A stretch of 64,000 nucleotides of DNA. Origin: Solibaculum mannosilyticum. GTDB lineage: Bacteria; Bacillota; Clostridia; Oscillospirales; Acutalibacteraceae. The notes under the pieces are model-generated. The model was given only the letters and a program-made list of their open reading frames with translations. It did not search any database and had not been told where the DNA came from. This document shows positions 56,693-64,000 of the stretch, in pieces. A program made the position numbers and the translations under genes. How positions within the stretch are numbered: the first letter of the stretch is position 1; each line of letters begins with the position of its first letter. The stretch is taken from NCBI RefSeq assembly GCF_015140235.1, contig NZ_AP023321.1, positions 1,912,501-1,976,500 on the forward strand, given 5' to 3'.

Positions 56693-59425
56693 ATGAATCT
56701 ATTCAAAAGCCTATTCGGATCATACAGCAAGCGTGAATTAAAGCGAATCGACCCGATTTGCAAACGGGTCTTGGATTTAGAAGAGACCTATCGCGCTATG
56801 TCGGAAAGTGAGCTGAAAGGCTCTACCGAACGGTTGAAAGCCCGTTTGGCCGACGGTGAAACTTTGGATGATATCTTACCCGACGCTTTCGCCGCCTGCC
56901 GCGAAGCTTCTGACCGCGTGTTGGGAATGCGCCATTTCCCAGTACAGATCATCGGCGGTATCATTCTCCACCAAGGCCGCATCGCCGAAATGAAAACCGG
57001 TGAAGGTAAAACCTTGGTGGCCACCCTTCCCGCCTATTTAAACGCACTGTCCGGCAAGGGCGTGCATATCGTCACGGTCAACGACTACCTGGCCCGCCGT
57101 GACTCGGAGTGGATGGGCAAGGTCTACCGTTATCTCGGGCTGAAGGTTGGCCTTATCGTCCACGATATGTCCAATGAGGAACGCCGTGCGGCTTACAATG
57201 CCGATATTACCTATGGCACCAACAACGAGCTGGGCTTCGATTATCTGCGCGACAACATGGTGATTTATAAGAACCAGAAGGTACAGCGCGGCCATAATTT
57301 CGCCATCGTGGACGAGGTGGACTCCATCCTCATCGACGAAGCCCGTACCCCCCTCATTATCTCCGGCCAGGGCGACAAATCCACCGACCTTTACGAACGC
57401 GCCGATCGTCTGGCCCGCACCTTGAAAATGTACAAGGTCAAGGAACTCAATGATAAGGAAAGTCACGACGATGTGGACGGCGATTACATTGTCGATGAAA
57501 AGGCCAAAACCGCTACCCTGACCCCTGCCGGCGTGGAAAAAGCGGAAAAATACTTCGGCGTGGAAAACCTGATGGATGTGGATAACATCACGATTCTCCA
57601 TCACGTCAACCAGGCCATCCGTGCCCACGGCATCATGCACCGCGATATCGATTATGTGGTCAAAGACGGTGAAGTCATTATCGTCGACGAATTCACCGGC
57701 CGCCTCATGTTCGGCCGCCGCTACAACGAAGGCCTCCATCAGGCCATCGAGGCCAAGGAAGGCGTCAAGGTGGAGCGGGAGTCCAAGACTCTGGCTACCA
57801 TCACCTTTCAGAACTTCTTCCGTCTTTACAGCAAGCTGTCCGGTATGACCGGTACCGCTACCACCGAGGAAACCGAATTCCAGGAAATCTACAAGCTGGA
57901 CGTTGTGGAAATCCCCACCAACCGCCCGGTAGTCCGTACCGACTACCCGGATGTGGTGTATAAAACCGAACAGGCTAAATTCAAAGCCGTCATCGAGCAG
58001 ATCGAGGAGTGCCATGAAAAAGGCCAGCCCGTCCTGGTGGGCACCATCTCCATTGAGAAGTCGGAAGTCCTGTCCAGCATGCTGAAGAAAAAGGGCATCA
58101 AGCACGAAGTGCTCAACGCAAAATTCCACGAAAAAGAAGCTGAGATCGTCGCCCAGGCCGGTAAGAAAGGCGCTGTCACCATCGCCACCAATATGGCCGG
58201 CCGTGGTACCGATATTATCCTGGGCGGTAACCCTGAATTCATGGCCAAAGCGGAGATGCGCCGTCAGGAATTCGACGAGGAGCTCATCAACGAGGCCACC
58301 GGCTTTGCTGAGACCGACGACGAAGAGCTGCTCAACGCCCGCAAGACCTATCAGGAACTGCTTAAGAAATACAAAGAGGAGCTCAAGGATGAAGTGGATG
58401 CCGTTAAAGAGGCCGGCGGCCTGTTTATCATCGGCACCGAGCGCCATGAATCCCGCCGTATTGACAATCAGCTGCGCGGCCGTGCCGGCCGTCAGGGCGA
58501 CGTGGGCGCCAGCCGGTTCTATCTGTCGCTGGAAGACGATCTGATGCGTCTCTTCGGCGGCGACCGCATCAACAGCCTGATGGAATCTTTGGGACTGGAA
58601 GAGGATACCCCCATTGAGAATAAGATGCTGACAAACTCCATTGAGAGCGCCCAGCATAAGGTGGAAAGCCGTAACTTTGCCATCCGTAAAAACGTGCTCC
58701 AGTACGACGACGTTATGAACCGTCAGCGTGAGATCATCTACAGCCAGCGCGATAAGGTTCTGGACGGCGAAGATCTGAAGGATTCCATCGAGAAGATGAT
58801 CTCCGAATGCATCGAGCGCAATGTCCGCCGTTACCTCAATGGCGAACAAAAAGAACATTGGAACTTCACCAGTCTCCGTGAAACCTATTTGGGCTGGCTC
58901 ACCACTCCCGACGACTTCCACTACACTCCCATGGAGCTGGAGGGCACCGAACCGGAATACATCATTAATCTGCTCATAGACCGTGCCAAGCAGGTATACG
59001 AAGCCCGTGAGCTGGCCTTTGGCGAACAGCTGATGCGTGAGATTGAACGGGTCATGCTGCTGCGTATGGTGGACACCAAGTGGATGGACCATATCGACAA
59101 TATGGAAGAGCTCAAACGAGGCATCTCCCTGCGCGCCTATGGTCAAAAAGACCCGGTTGTGGAATATCGTCTGGAAGGTTTCGATATGTTTGATGAGATG
59201 ATCGCTTCCATCCAGGAGGATACCATGCGTCTGGTTCTGACGGTACAGATCCGCCAGAAGGAGGAACCCAAGCGCGAGCAGGTGGCGAAACCCATCGAGC
59301 CCGCTGGAGACGGTTCCGATCCCGCCAGCAAAACGGTCAAAAACAAAGAGAAGATCGGCCGCAATGACCTCTGCCCCTGCGGCAGCGGAAAGAAATATAA
59401 GAAATGCTGTGGAAAAGACAAATAA
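56693..59425 (+). CDS. secA: Protein translocase ATPase SecA
   Basis: A 910-residue preprotein translocase motor. Walker A is [14 protein letters not shown] near residue 103 and Walker [14 protein letters not shown]. The helicase motif [10 protein letters not shown] and the [10 protein letters not shown]-like segment [11 protein letters not shown] are present. The C-terminal SEC-C zinc segment [13 protein letters not shown] closes the protein. It drives export of the signal-peptide proteins found in this window (two GH130, GH92, the heme receptors, dacA). GAGGTGATTCCC precedes ATG 56693. An upstream in-frame reading to 56594 would extend across the promoter and is rejected. It is followed by DUF1002 after 52 bases. 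Confidence 0.97.
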   Translation: MNLFKSLFGSYSKRELKRIDPICKRVLDLEETYRAMSESELKGSTERLKARLADGETLDDILPDAFAACREASDRVLGMRHFPVQIIGGIILHQGRIAEMKTGEGKTLVATLPAYLNALSGKGVHIVTVNDYLARRDSEWMGKVYRYLGLKVGLIVHDMSNEERRAAYNADITYGTNNELGFDYLRDNMVIYKNQKVQRGHNFAIVDEVDSILIDEARTPLIISGQGDKSTDLYERADRLARTLKMYKVKELNDKESHDDVDGDYIVDEKAKTATLTPAGVEKAEKYFGVENLMDVDNITILHHVNQAIRAHGIMHRDIDYVVKDGEVIIVDEFTGRLMFGRRYNEGLHQAIEAKEGVKVERESKTLATITFQNFFRLYSKLSGMTGTATTEETEFQEIYKLDVVEIPTNRPVVRTDYPDVVYKTEQAKFKAVIEQIEECHEKGQPVLVGTISIEKSEVLSSMLKKKGIKHEVLNAKFHEKEAEIVAQAGKKGAVTIATNMAGRGTDIILGGNPEFMAKAEMRRQEFDEELINEATGFAETDDEELLNARKTYQELLKKYKEELKDEVDAVKEAGGLFIIGTERHESRRIDNQLRGRAGRQGDVGASRFYLSLEDDLMRLFGGDRINSLMESLGLEEDTPIENKMLTNSIESAQHKVESRNFAIRKNVLQYDDVMNRQREIIYSQRDKVLDGEDLKDSIEKMISECIERNVRRYLNGEQKEHWNFTSLRETYLGWLTTPDDFHYTPMELEGTEPEYIINLLIDRAKQVYEARELAFGEQLMREIERVMLLRMVDTKWMDHIDNMEELKRGISLRAYGQKDPVVEYRLEGFDMFDEMIASIQEDTMRLVLTVQIRQKEEPKREQVAKPIEPAGDGSDPASKTVKNKEKIGRNDLCPCGSGKKYKKCCGKDK

Positions 59426-59477
59426 GCCACTTCTTGCCTGCAATCCCACTATGATTGCCTAAAAGGAGGCCCTTTTG

Positions 59478-60671
59478 ATGATTCTAAGCAAACGTCTGAA
59501 ACAAGTCCTGGCTCTTGTGTTGTCCCTGACGGTGCTGACCTCTTTGGCCATCCCCGTCGCCGCCGATGCCGATACCCGTCCCTTCCTCAGCCTGGGCAAG
59601 GAACAATCAGATCAGGAACGGCAGACTGTACTGGAGCTGCTGGGTGTGGATCCTGACAACTTGGATGATTACAATGTCCTCTATGTTTCCAACCAGGATG
59701 AGCATGATTATCTCTCGTCCTATATGTCGGAGTCGCTGATCGGTACCAGGGCTTTGTCCTCGGTCTTGATCGTCCCTACGGAAGAAGGTACAGGCATTCA
59801 GGTCACCTGCCAAAATATCAACTACTGTACCCCCGGCATGTACCGGAACGCTCTGATCACCGCCGGCATCACCGATGCCAACGTCAAAGTCGCCGCTCCC
59901 TTTAACCTCCCCGGTACCGCCGCGTTGGTAGGCGCTATGAAGTCCTATGAAGCCATGACCGGCGAGCCTCTCTCCGATGAATCCAAAGACGCCGCCACCA
60001 ATGAATTGATCGTCACTGGTGACGTAGGCGACAGCATCGGCGATATGGAAAAGGCCGAAGAATTGATGGCTTTGGTCAAACAAGAGGTTGTGGAAAAGGA
60101 TACCAGCGATGAAAAAGAGATCGGCGATGTGGTGGACAAATCGGCTGATGCTTTGGAAGTTCAGCTAAGCGATGAGGATCGTCAGCTTATCATCGATTTG
60201 ATGAAAAAGATTGCCGACTTGGATCTTAACATCGACAGCATCAAACAACAGGCTCAGGACCTTTATGACAAATTGTCTGATATCAACATCGACACCGGCT
60301 TCTTTGCTTCCATCGGCCAATTCTTCAGCGATTTATGGAACGCCATTGTGGAGTTCTTCACCAATCTCTTTGGCGGCGGTGGCGATGCTTCCAGCCAGGT
60401 TTCTTCGGAACCTGTATCCTCAGAAGCCTCTTCGGAAACGGAATCCCAAGCAGAGTCCAGCAACGCCGCCGAACAGGATGACACCTCCTCCAAACAGGAA
60501 AGCAGTCGTCCCGCCTCCTCGGCCGCTCCATCTAAAGCACCTGTTGCAGAAGAGCCCACTTCCTCTTCCGGGGATGAAACGCCTTCCAAAGCTCCAGTCC
60601 AATCGGAAGAACCTGCTTCCAGCCCAAATGCTGAACAGCAGACGGAAGTCTCTTCCCAAGCGGCAGCTTAA
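59478..60671 (+). CDS. DUF1002 exported protein with Ser-rich tail
   Basis: A 397-residue exported protein of the DUF1002 (YpuA) family. The signal peptide (1-30) is followed by the DUF1002 region (about 40-260: ELLGVDPDNLDDYNVLYVSNQDEHDYL, GIQVTCQNINYCTPGMYRNALITAGITDANVKVAAPF). A segment with hydrophobic stretch FFASIGQFFSDLWNAIVEFFTNLFGG (about 275-300) follows, then a ~95-residue Ser/Glu/Pro low-complexity tail. The amphipathic segment may associate with the membrane. Function is unknown. AAGGAGG stands eight bases before ATG 59478. It lies downstream of secA without a visible terminator between, so may be partly cotranscribed. Confidence 0.88.
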   Translation: MILSKRLKQVLALVLSLTVLTSLAIPVAADADTRPFLSLGKEQSDQERQTVLELLGVDPDNLDDYNVLYVSNQDEHDYLSSYMSESLIGTRALSSVLIVPTEEGTGIQVTCQNINYCTPGMYRNALITAGITDANVKVAAPFNLPGTAALVGAMKSYEAMTGEPLSDESKDAATNELIVTGDVGDSIGDMEKAEELMALVKQEVVEKDTSDEKEIGDVVDKSADALEVQLSDEDRQLIIDLMKKIADLDLNIDSIKQQAQDLYDKLSDINIDTGFFASIGQFFSDLWNAIVEFFTNLFGGGGDASSQVSSEPVSSEASSETESQAESSNAAEQDDTSSKQESSRPASSAAPSKAPVAEEPTSSSGDETPSKAPVQSEEPASSPNAEQQTEVSSQAAA

Positions 60672-60684
60672 CTGTTTCAAAATA

Positions 60685-60719
60685 AAAACAGCCAGTCTGT
60701 TAACAGACTGGCTGTTTTT
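60685..60719. terminator. Terminator of the DUF1002 gene
   Basis: AAAAACAGCCAGTCTGTT (60685-60702) pairs with AACAGACTGGCTGTTTTT (60702-60719). It is a long perfect palindrome that can act in both directions. Confidence 0.88.
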
Positions 60720-60750
60720 CTAACGCTATATGTAGTTCTCTCCATTCACT

Positions 60751-60786
60751 AAAAACAGGCTGTGGAAAATTTTGTCCACAGCCTGT
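60751..60786 (-). terminator. Terminator of the phosphoglucomutase gene
   Basis: ACAGGCTGTGGA (60755-60766) pairs with TCCACAGCCTGT (60775-60786). On the minus strand TTTTTA follows. Confidence 0.85.
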
Positions 60787-60799
60787 CGTTTTTATTTTG

Positions 60800-62509
60800 T
60801 TATCTGCCCAACAAATGATTGATATCGGCTTGCAATGCCTCTGTCTGTGCCTGGGCATCGGCACGATCCTTCCCCTTGGTGGTATAGTAAATCTTCACCT
60901 TGGGCTCTGTGCCGGACGGGCGGACAATAACCTGTGCGCCTCCCTCCAGGTTATAGGAAAGCACATTGGACTTGGGAAGTTCAATGGTCTTCTTTTCCCC
61001 GGTAGCCAGGTTGGTCTCTTCCGAGAGCTCATAGTCGGCGGCGCTTATCACCTTGCGTCCTGCCAGCTCCTTAGGACCGTTGGCCCGAAGTCCCTCCATA
61101 ATGGACTGTAGCTCGGCCATACCAGCGGCGCCTTCACAGACAATGTTCTGGACGCTGTTGAGATAGTAGCCATGCTCGGCGTACAATTCCTGCATGACCT
61201 CATACAAGGTCTTGCCCTGGTTCTTATAGAAAGCGGCCATCTCGCAAATCAGCATGGAGGCCACTACGGCGTCCTTATCCCGGACATAGGTGCCGGCCAA
61301 ATAGCCATAACTCTCCTCAAAGCCGAAGATGTACCGCTCCTGCTCATTCTTCGCCTCCAGGAGGCCGATTTGTTCACCGATAAACTTAAAGCCAGTGAGC
61401 ACTTCAATAAGCTCTACGCCGTATTTTGCGGCAATCTCAAAGCACAGTGCCGATGTCACGATGGTCTTGACGGCAATGGGATTCTTGGGCCAATTGCCTT
61501 TGGCGATGCGCTGGGAACAAATGTAGTTGAGGAGCATGACGCCTACTTCGTTGCCGGTCATCAGGATAAACTCATCCCCCTGATGGACGGCGATACCCAC
61601 ACGGTCGCAGTCGGGATCGGTCGCCAAAAGGATATCCGGATTGACGGTAGGAGCCAGTTTGAGGGCACATTCAAAGCTCTGGCGGATCTCCGGATTGGGG
61701 AAGGGCGCGGTGGGGAAATTACCGTCGGGCAGTTCCTGCTCCGGCACCACTGTGACGTTCTCCAGCCCACAGCGTTTTAAGATAGCCCGCACCGGCTTAT
61801 TGCCTGTACCATTTAAAGGGGTATAGACCACCTTCAGATCCTTGGCGATACCGGGATTTACGGCCTGCTTTTGCACTTCGTCCAGATAAGCCTCCAGTAC
61901 CTCCGGTCCAATCACCGAAATCATGCCCGACTGGACGCCGTCTTCATAGGGGATTTTTGTGATCCCGTCAAACAGATCAACCTTTTCGATTTCGCGTGTG
62001 ACCTCATCGGCTGCATCCTGGGTCATCTGGCAGCCGTCGGGGCCATAAGCTTTATAGCCGTTGTACTTGGCGGGATTGTGGCTGGCCGTCACCATAACGC
62101 CGCCCTTGGCTTTGAAGTACCGGACGGCAAAGGACAGCACAGGGGTGGGTTCCAATTCCGGGAAAATGTGGACTTTGATGCCGTTGGCTGCAAAGATGGC
62201 GGCGGTCTCCTTGGCAAACAGATCGGATTTGATGCGGCTGTCAAAGGAGATGGCCACGCTGGGCGAATCAAAGTTGTTGTTGAGATAATTGGCATAGCCC
62301 TGGGTTGCACGGCGCACCGTATAAATGTTCATGCGGATGGTGCCCGCTCCGATGATTCCACGCAAACCGGCTGTACCAAATTCCATATCGGCATAAAAAC
62401 GGTCCGTGATGGCTGTCTCGTCCCCTTCAATGGACTGGAGCTCTGCCGCCAGATCGGGATCCTCGACTGCTTTTTCTTTCCAAAGTGTATACAGTTCCTG
62501 TTCTCTCAT
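60800..62509 (-). CDS. pgcA: Alpha-phosphoglucomutase / phosphohexomutase
   Basis: A 569-residue alpha-D-phosphohexomutase, of the type of Bacillus PgcA. The phosphoserine loop VTASHNPAKYNGYK lies near residue 140. The metal loop ATDPDCDRVG and the sugar loop FGFEESYGY are present, and the C-terminal phosphate-binding RPSGTEPKVKIY is intact. It interconverts glucose-1-P and glucose-6-P, and possibly mannose phosphates, for wall and storage polysaccharides. The ATG at 62509 has AAAAGG nine bases ahead; the GTG at 62518 directly abuts it and is rejected. It has its own strong promoter. Confidence 0.95.
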   Translation of the reverse strand: MREQELYTLWKEKAVEDPDLAAELQSIEGDETAITDRFYADMEFGTAGLRGIIGAGTIRMNIYTVRRATQGYANYLNNNFDSPSVAISFDSRIKSDLFAKETAAIFAANGIKVHIFPELEPTPVLSFAVRYFKAKGGVMVTASHNPAKYNGYKAYGPDGCQMTQDAADEVTREIEKVDLFDGITKIPYEDGVQSGMISVIGPEVLEAYLDEVQKQAVNPGIAKDLKVVYTPLNGTGNKPVRAILKRCGLENVTVVPEQELPDGNFPTAPFPNPEIRQSFECALKLAPTVNPDILLATDPDCDRVGIAVHQGDEFILMTGNEVGVMLLNYICSQRIAKGNWPKNPIAVKTIVTSALCFEIAAKYGVELIEVLTGFKFIGEQIGLLEAKNEQERYIFGFEESYGYLAGTYVRDKDAVVASMLICEMAAFYKNQGKTLYEVMQELYAEHGYYLNSVQNIVCEGAAGMAELQSIMEGLRANGPKELAGRKVISAADYELSEETNLATGEKKTIELPKSNVLSYNLEGGAQVIVRPSGTEPKVKIYYTTKGKDRADAQAQTEALQADINHLLGR

Positions 62510-62584
62510 AAAATCCACCCTTTTCTCATGATATCAGGCATTTTGCACAGGGAATCGACAAATTAATAAAATTTATCTAGTTAT

Positions 62585-62613
62585 ATCATAAGTCTTTCCC
62601 GACATGATGTCAA
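62585..62613 (-). promoter_or_regulatory. Promoter of pgcA
   Basis: On the minus strand, TTGACA (62608-62613), 17 bases, TATGAT (62585-62590), about 75 bases before the start. Confidence 0.65.
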
Positions 62614-62662
62614 GAAAAATGAAGGGACTTCCATGTCGAAATTGTTAAATTTTTTCTTTTCC

Positions 62663-62691
62663 TTGCGTAGGCTCTCAAAAGATATTAGAAT
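62663..62691 (+). promoter_or_regulatory. Promoter match for the P-type ATPase
   Basis: TTGCGT (62663-62668), 17 bases, TAGAAT (62686-62691), about 70 bases before the coding start. Confidence 0.4.
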
Positions 62692-62766
62692 AGAAATGTT
62701 TACTAATTTTCAAACAGTCACATACTAATACATAGATACAAAATAAGAAAAGGGAGGAAATCCGAT

Positions 62767-64000
62767 TTGATTTGGCATAACCGCTCCATCGAGGATATCG
62801 AAAAGGAGCTACACACATCCGCTACCCGTGGACTTACCCAATCGGAAGCCGCCGCTCATCTGGATACCTACGGCCTCAACCGTCTGACAGAACGTAAAAA
62901 GAAAACCTTCTTGCAGCGTTTCCTCGAGCAGATGAAGGATTTTATGGTCATTATCCTGCTTATCGCCGCCGCTGTATCGGCCGTCCTGACCATCGTGGAG
63001 GGGCACAACGATTGGCTGGAGCCCATTATTATCATCGCCATTGTACTTCTCAACGCCTTTTTGGGCGTCATCCAGGAGTCCAAAGCTGAGGCGGCTCTGG
63101 AAGCCCTGAAGGGTATGTCGGCCCCCAATGCAAAGGTTTTACGGGATGGCATTGTGTCGGTCATCAATGCCGAACAGCTGGTGCCCGGCGACATCATTCT
63201 GCTGGATGCCGGTGATTTTATACCGGCCGACGCCCGCCTATTGGAATCGGCCAGCCTCAAATGTGAGGAATCGGCCCTCACCGGCGAATCCCTGCCGGTG
63301 GAGAAGGATGCTTCGGTCATCGTGGATGAGATCGCACCTTTGGGGGATCGGGTCAACATGGTGTACTCCGGCTGCTCGGTGACCTACGGCCGCGGCAAAG
63401 CCATGGTGACCGAAACCGGCATGTCCACCGAAATGGGACGCATCGCCTCCATGCTGAACAATGAGTCGGAAAACCAGACCCCTTTGCAAATCAAGCTGGC
63501 TAAGCTGGGCAAGACCTTGGGACTACTTGCCTTGGGTATCTGCGCTGTTCTGTTTGTGTACGGCATTGTCACAGGACAGGGGCTATTCGACATGTTCATG
63601 ACGGCGGTATCCCTGGCCGTGGCAGCCATTCCAGAAGGGCTTCCCGCCATTGTCACCATCGTACTGGCCATGGGTGTCCGGCGTATGGTCAAGAAAAACG
63701 CCATTATCCGCCGTCTGCCTGCGGTGGAAACATTGGGATCGGCCTCGGTCATCTGTTCGGATAAAACCGGTACCCTCACCCAGAACCGCATGACGCTGAT
63801 GGAAGTGTATACTAGAGGCAAAACACTTGATTTGTCCGACAGCAGCCATGAGGGCATCCAGGCTCTCCTGCGTTTGGGCGTGCTGTGCAACGACGGACGC
63901 GTGGAAAAAGGCGAGGACGGCACCTTCAAGCACGTGGGGGATCCTACCGAGACCGCCTTAGTGGCCGCCGGCTTACATTTCGGTATCGACAAAGGAAAGC
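62767..64000 (+). CDS. Cation-translocating P-type ATPase, SERCA-like (partial, 3' end outside)
   Basis: The first ~411 residues of a P2A-type ATPase; the gene runs off the window. Order: cytoplasmic N-terminal domain, two membrane helices (MVIILLIAAAVSAVLTIV and IIIIAIVLLNAFLGVI), actuator domain with LTGES (the phosphatase motif), two more helices with VAAIPEGLPA, and the phosphorylation site CSDKTGTLT. The PEGLP sequence in helix 4 is the calcium/manganese-type cation site. Start is TTG 62767: GGGAGG stands nine bases ahead and no in-frame ATG lies nearby. The calcium assignment is by motif; a Mn2+ or Na+ pump of the same class is possible. Confidence 0.9.
   Translation, partial: MIWHNRSIEDIEKELHTSATRGLTQSEAAAHLDTYGLNRLTERKKKTFLQRFLEQMKDFMVIILLIAAAVSAVLTIVEGHNDWLEPIIIIAIVLLNAFLGVIQESKAEAALEALKGMSAPNAKVLRDGIVSVINAEQLVPGDIILLDAGDFIPADARLLESASLKCEESALTGESLPVEKDASVIVDEIAPLGDRVNMVYSGCSVTYGRGKAMVTETGMSTEMGRIASMLNNESENQTPLQIKLAKLGKTLGLLALGICAVLFVYGIVTGQGLFDMFMTAVSLAVAAIPEGLPAIVTIVLAMGVRRMVKKNAIIRRLPAVETLGSASVICSDKTGTLTQNRMTLMEVYTRGKTLDLSDSSHEGIQALLRLGVLCNDGRVEKGEDGTFKHVGDPTETALVAAGLHFGIDKGK

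Noticed and set aside
57038-59449. An 800-codon open frame on the minus strand opposite secA
   Set aside because: It lies wholly within secA, shows no known motif and no ribosome site. It is again an antisense artefact.
1-64000. CRISPR arrays, insertion sequences, prophage or defence islands
   Set aside because: No regularly spaced repeats, transposase, integrase, capsid or restriction genes were seen; the window is core and metabolic genes with a few accessory ones.

Overview
The window comes from a moderately GC-rich (roughly 50-55%) Firmicute, most likely an anaerobic gut member of the Oscillospiraceae/Ruminococcaceae (Clostridia). The basis is gene content: AddAB rather than RecBCD, a dgt-dnaG-rpoD cluster, single-chain long PurL, Firmicutes-type class III fructose bisphosphatase, DUF1002 and yigZ-family genes, SASP-free vegetative genes with strong AGGAGG ribosome sites, and an oxygen-sensitive glycyl radical enzyme. 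The species call is inference; the class-level call is fairly safe.

Layout. 1-4.0 kb: end of addB and all of addA (double-strand break repair). 4.1-8.1 kb (minus): dgt, dnaG, rpoD/sigA. 8.2-11.1 kb (minus): yigZ-family protein, ribosomal protein L31, a zinc-ribbon/TM2 membrane protein, alanine racemase. 11.4-15.2 kb: purL. 15.3-16.9 kb (minus): an ECF sigma factor overlapping a membrane-anchored probable anti-sigma protein. 17.4-22.8 kb: two tandem paralogous secreted GH130-type glycosidases with CBM32-like (F5/8C) domains. 22.9-28.8 kb: a DeoR regulator, then a glycyl radical enzyme, its activase, a ROK sugar kinase and a fructose-6-phosphate-aldolase-like protein. This set matches, with a kinase in place of a PTS, the YbiW/PflD-Fsa anhydro-sugar route reported for E. 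coli. 28.9-32.7 kb: fructose bisphosphatase and a heme catalase with an odd Pro/Cys-rich N-terminus.

32.8-36.2 kb (minus): ferrous iron operon(s) feoA-feoA-feoB plus a 58-residue Cys-rich FeoB partner. 36.3-40.3 kb (minus): secreted GH92 alpha-mannosidase. 40.9-46.3 kb (minus): a heme uptake operon with a NEAT-like surface protein, Shp-like heme protein, IsdE/HtsA-type lipoprotein, permease and ATPase. 46.6-47.5 kb (minus): a DtxR-fold regulator that lacks the usual metal ligands. One palindrome, (G/C)TTAG-N6-CTAAC, occurs upstream of feoB, feoA, the heme operon (twice) and the regulator gene itself, tying these loci into one apparent regulon. This is the most striking pattern in the window.

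47.6 kb: tRNA-Ala(CGC). 47.9-49.4 kb: an AT-rich gene for a polytopic membrane (GT-C-like) protein that looks transferred. 49.5-51.5 kb (minus): nitroreductase and D,D-carboxypeptidase. 51.6-56.6 kb: metallophosphoesterase, sbcD, sbcC, overlapping by ATGA junctions and divergent from the carboxypeptidase across a palindromic symmetric promoter. 56.7-60.7 kb: secA and a DUF1002 exported protein. 60.8-62.5 kb (minus): phosphoglucomutase. 62.8 kb to the end: the start of a PEGLP-type calcium P-type ATPase.

No CRISPR array, insertion sequence, prophage, rRNA or recognised riboswitch was seen. Starts were chosen by ribosome binding site spacing; promoters are sequence matches to sigma-A consensus and are not tested.
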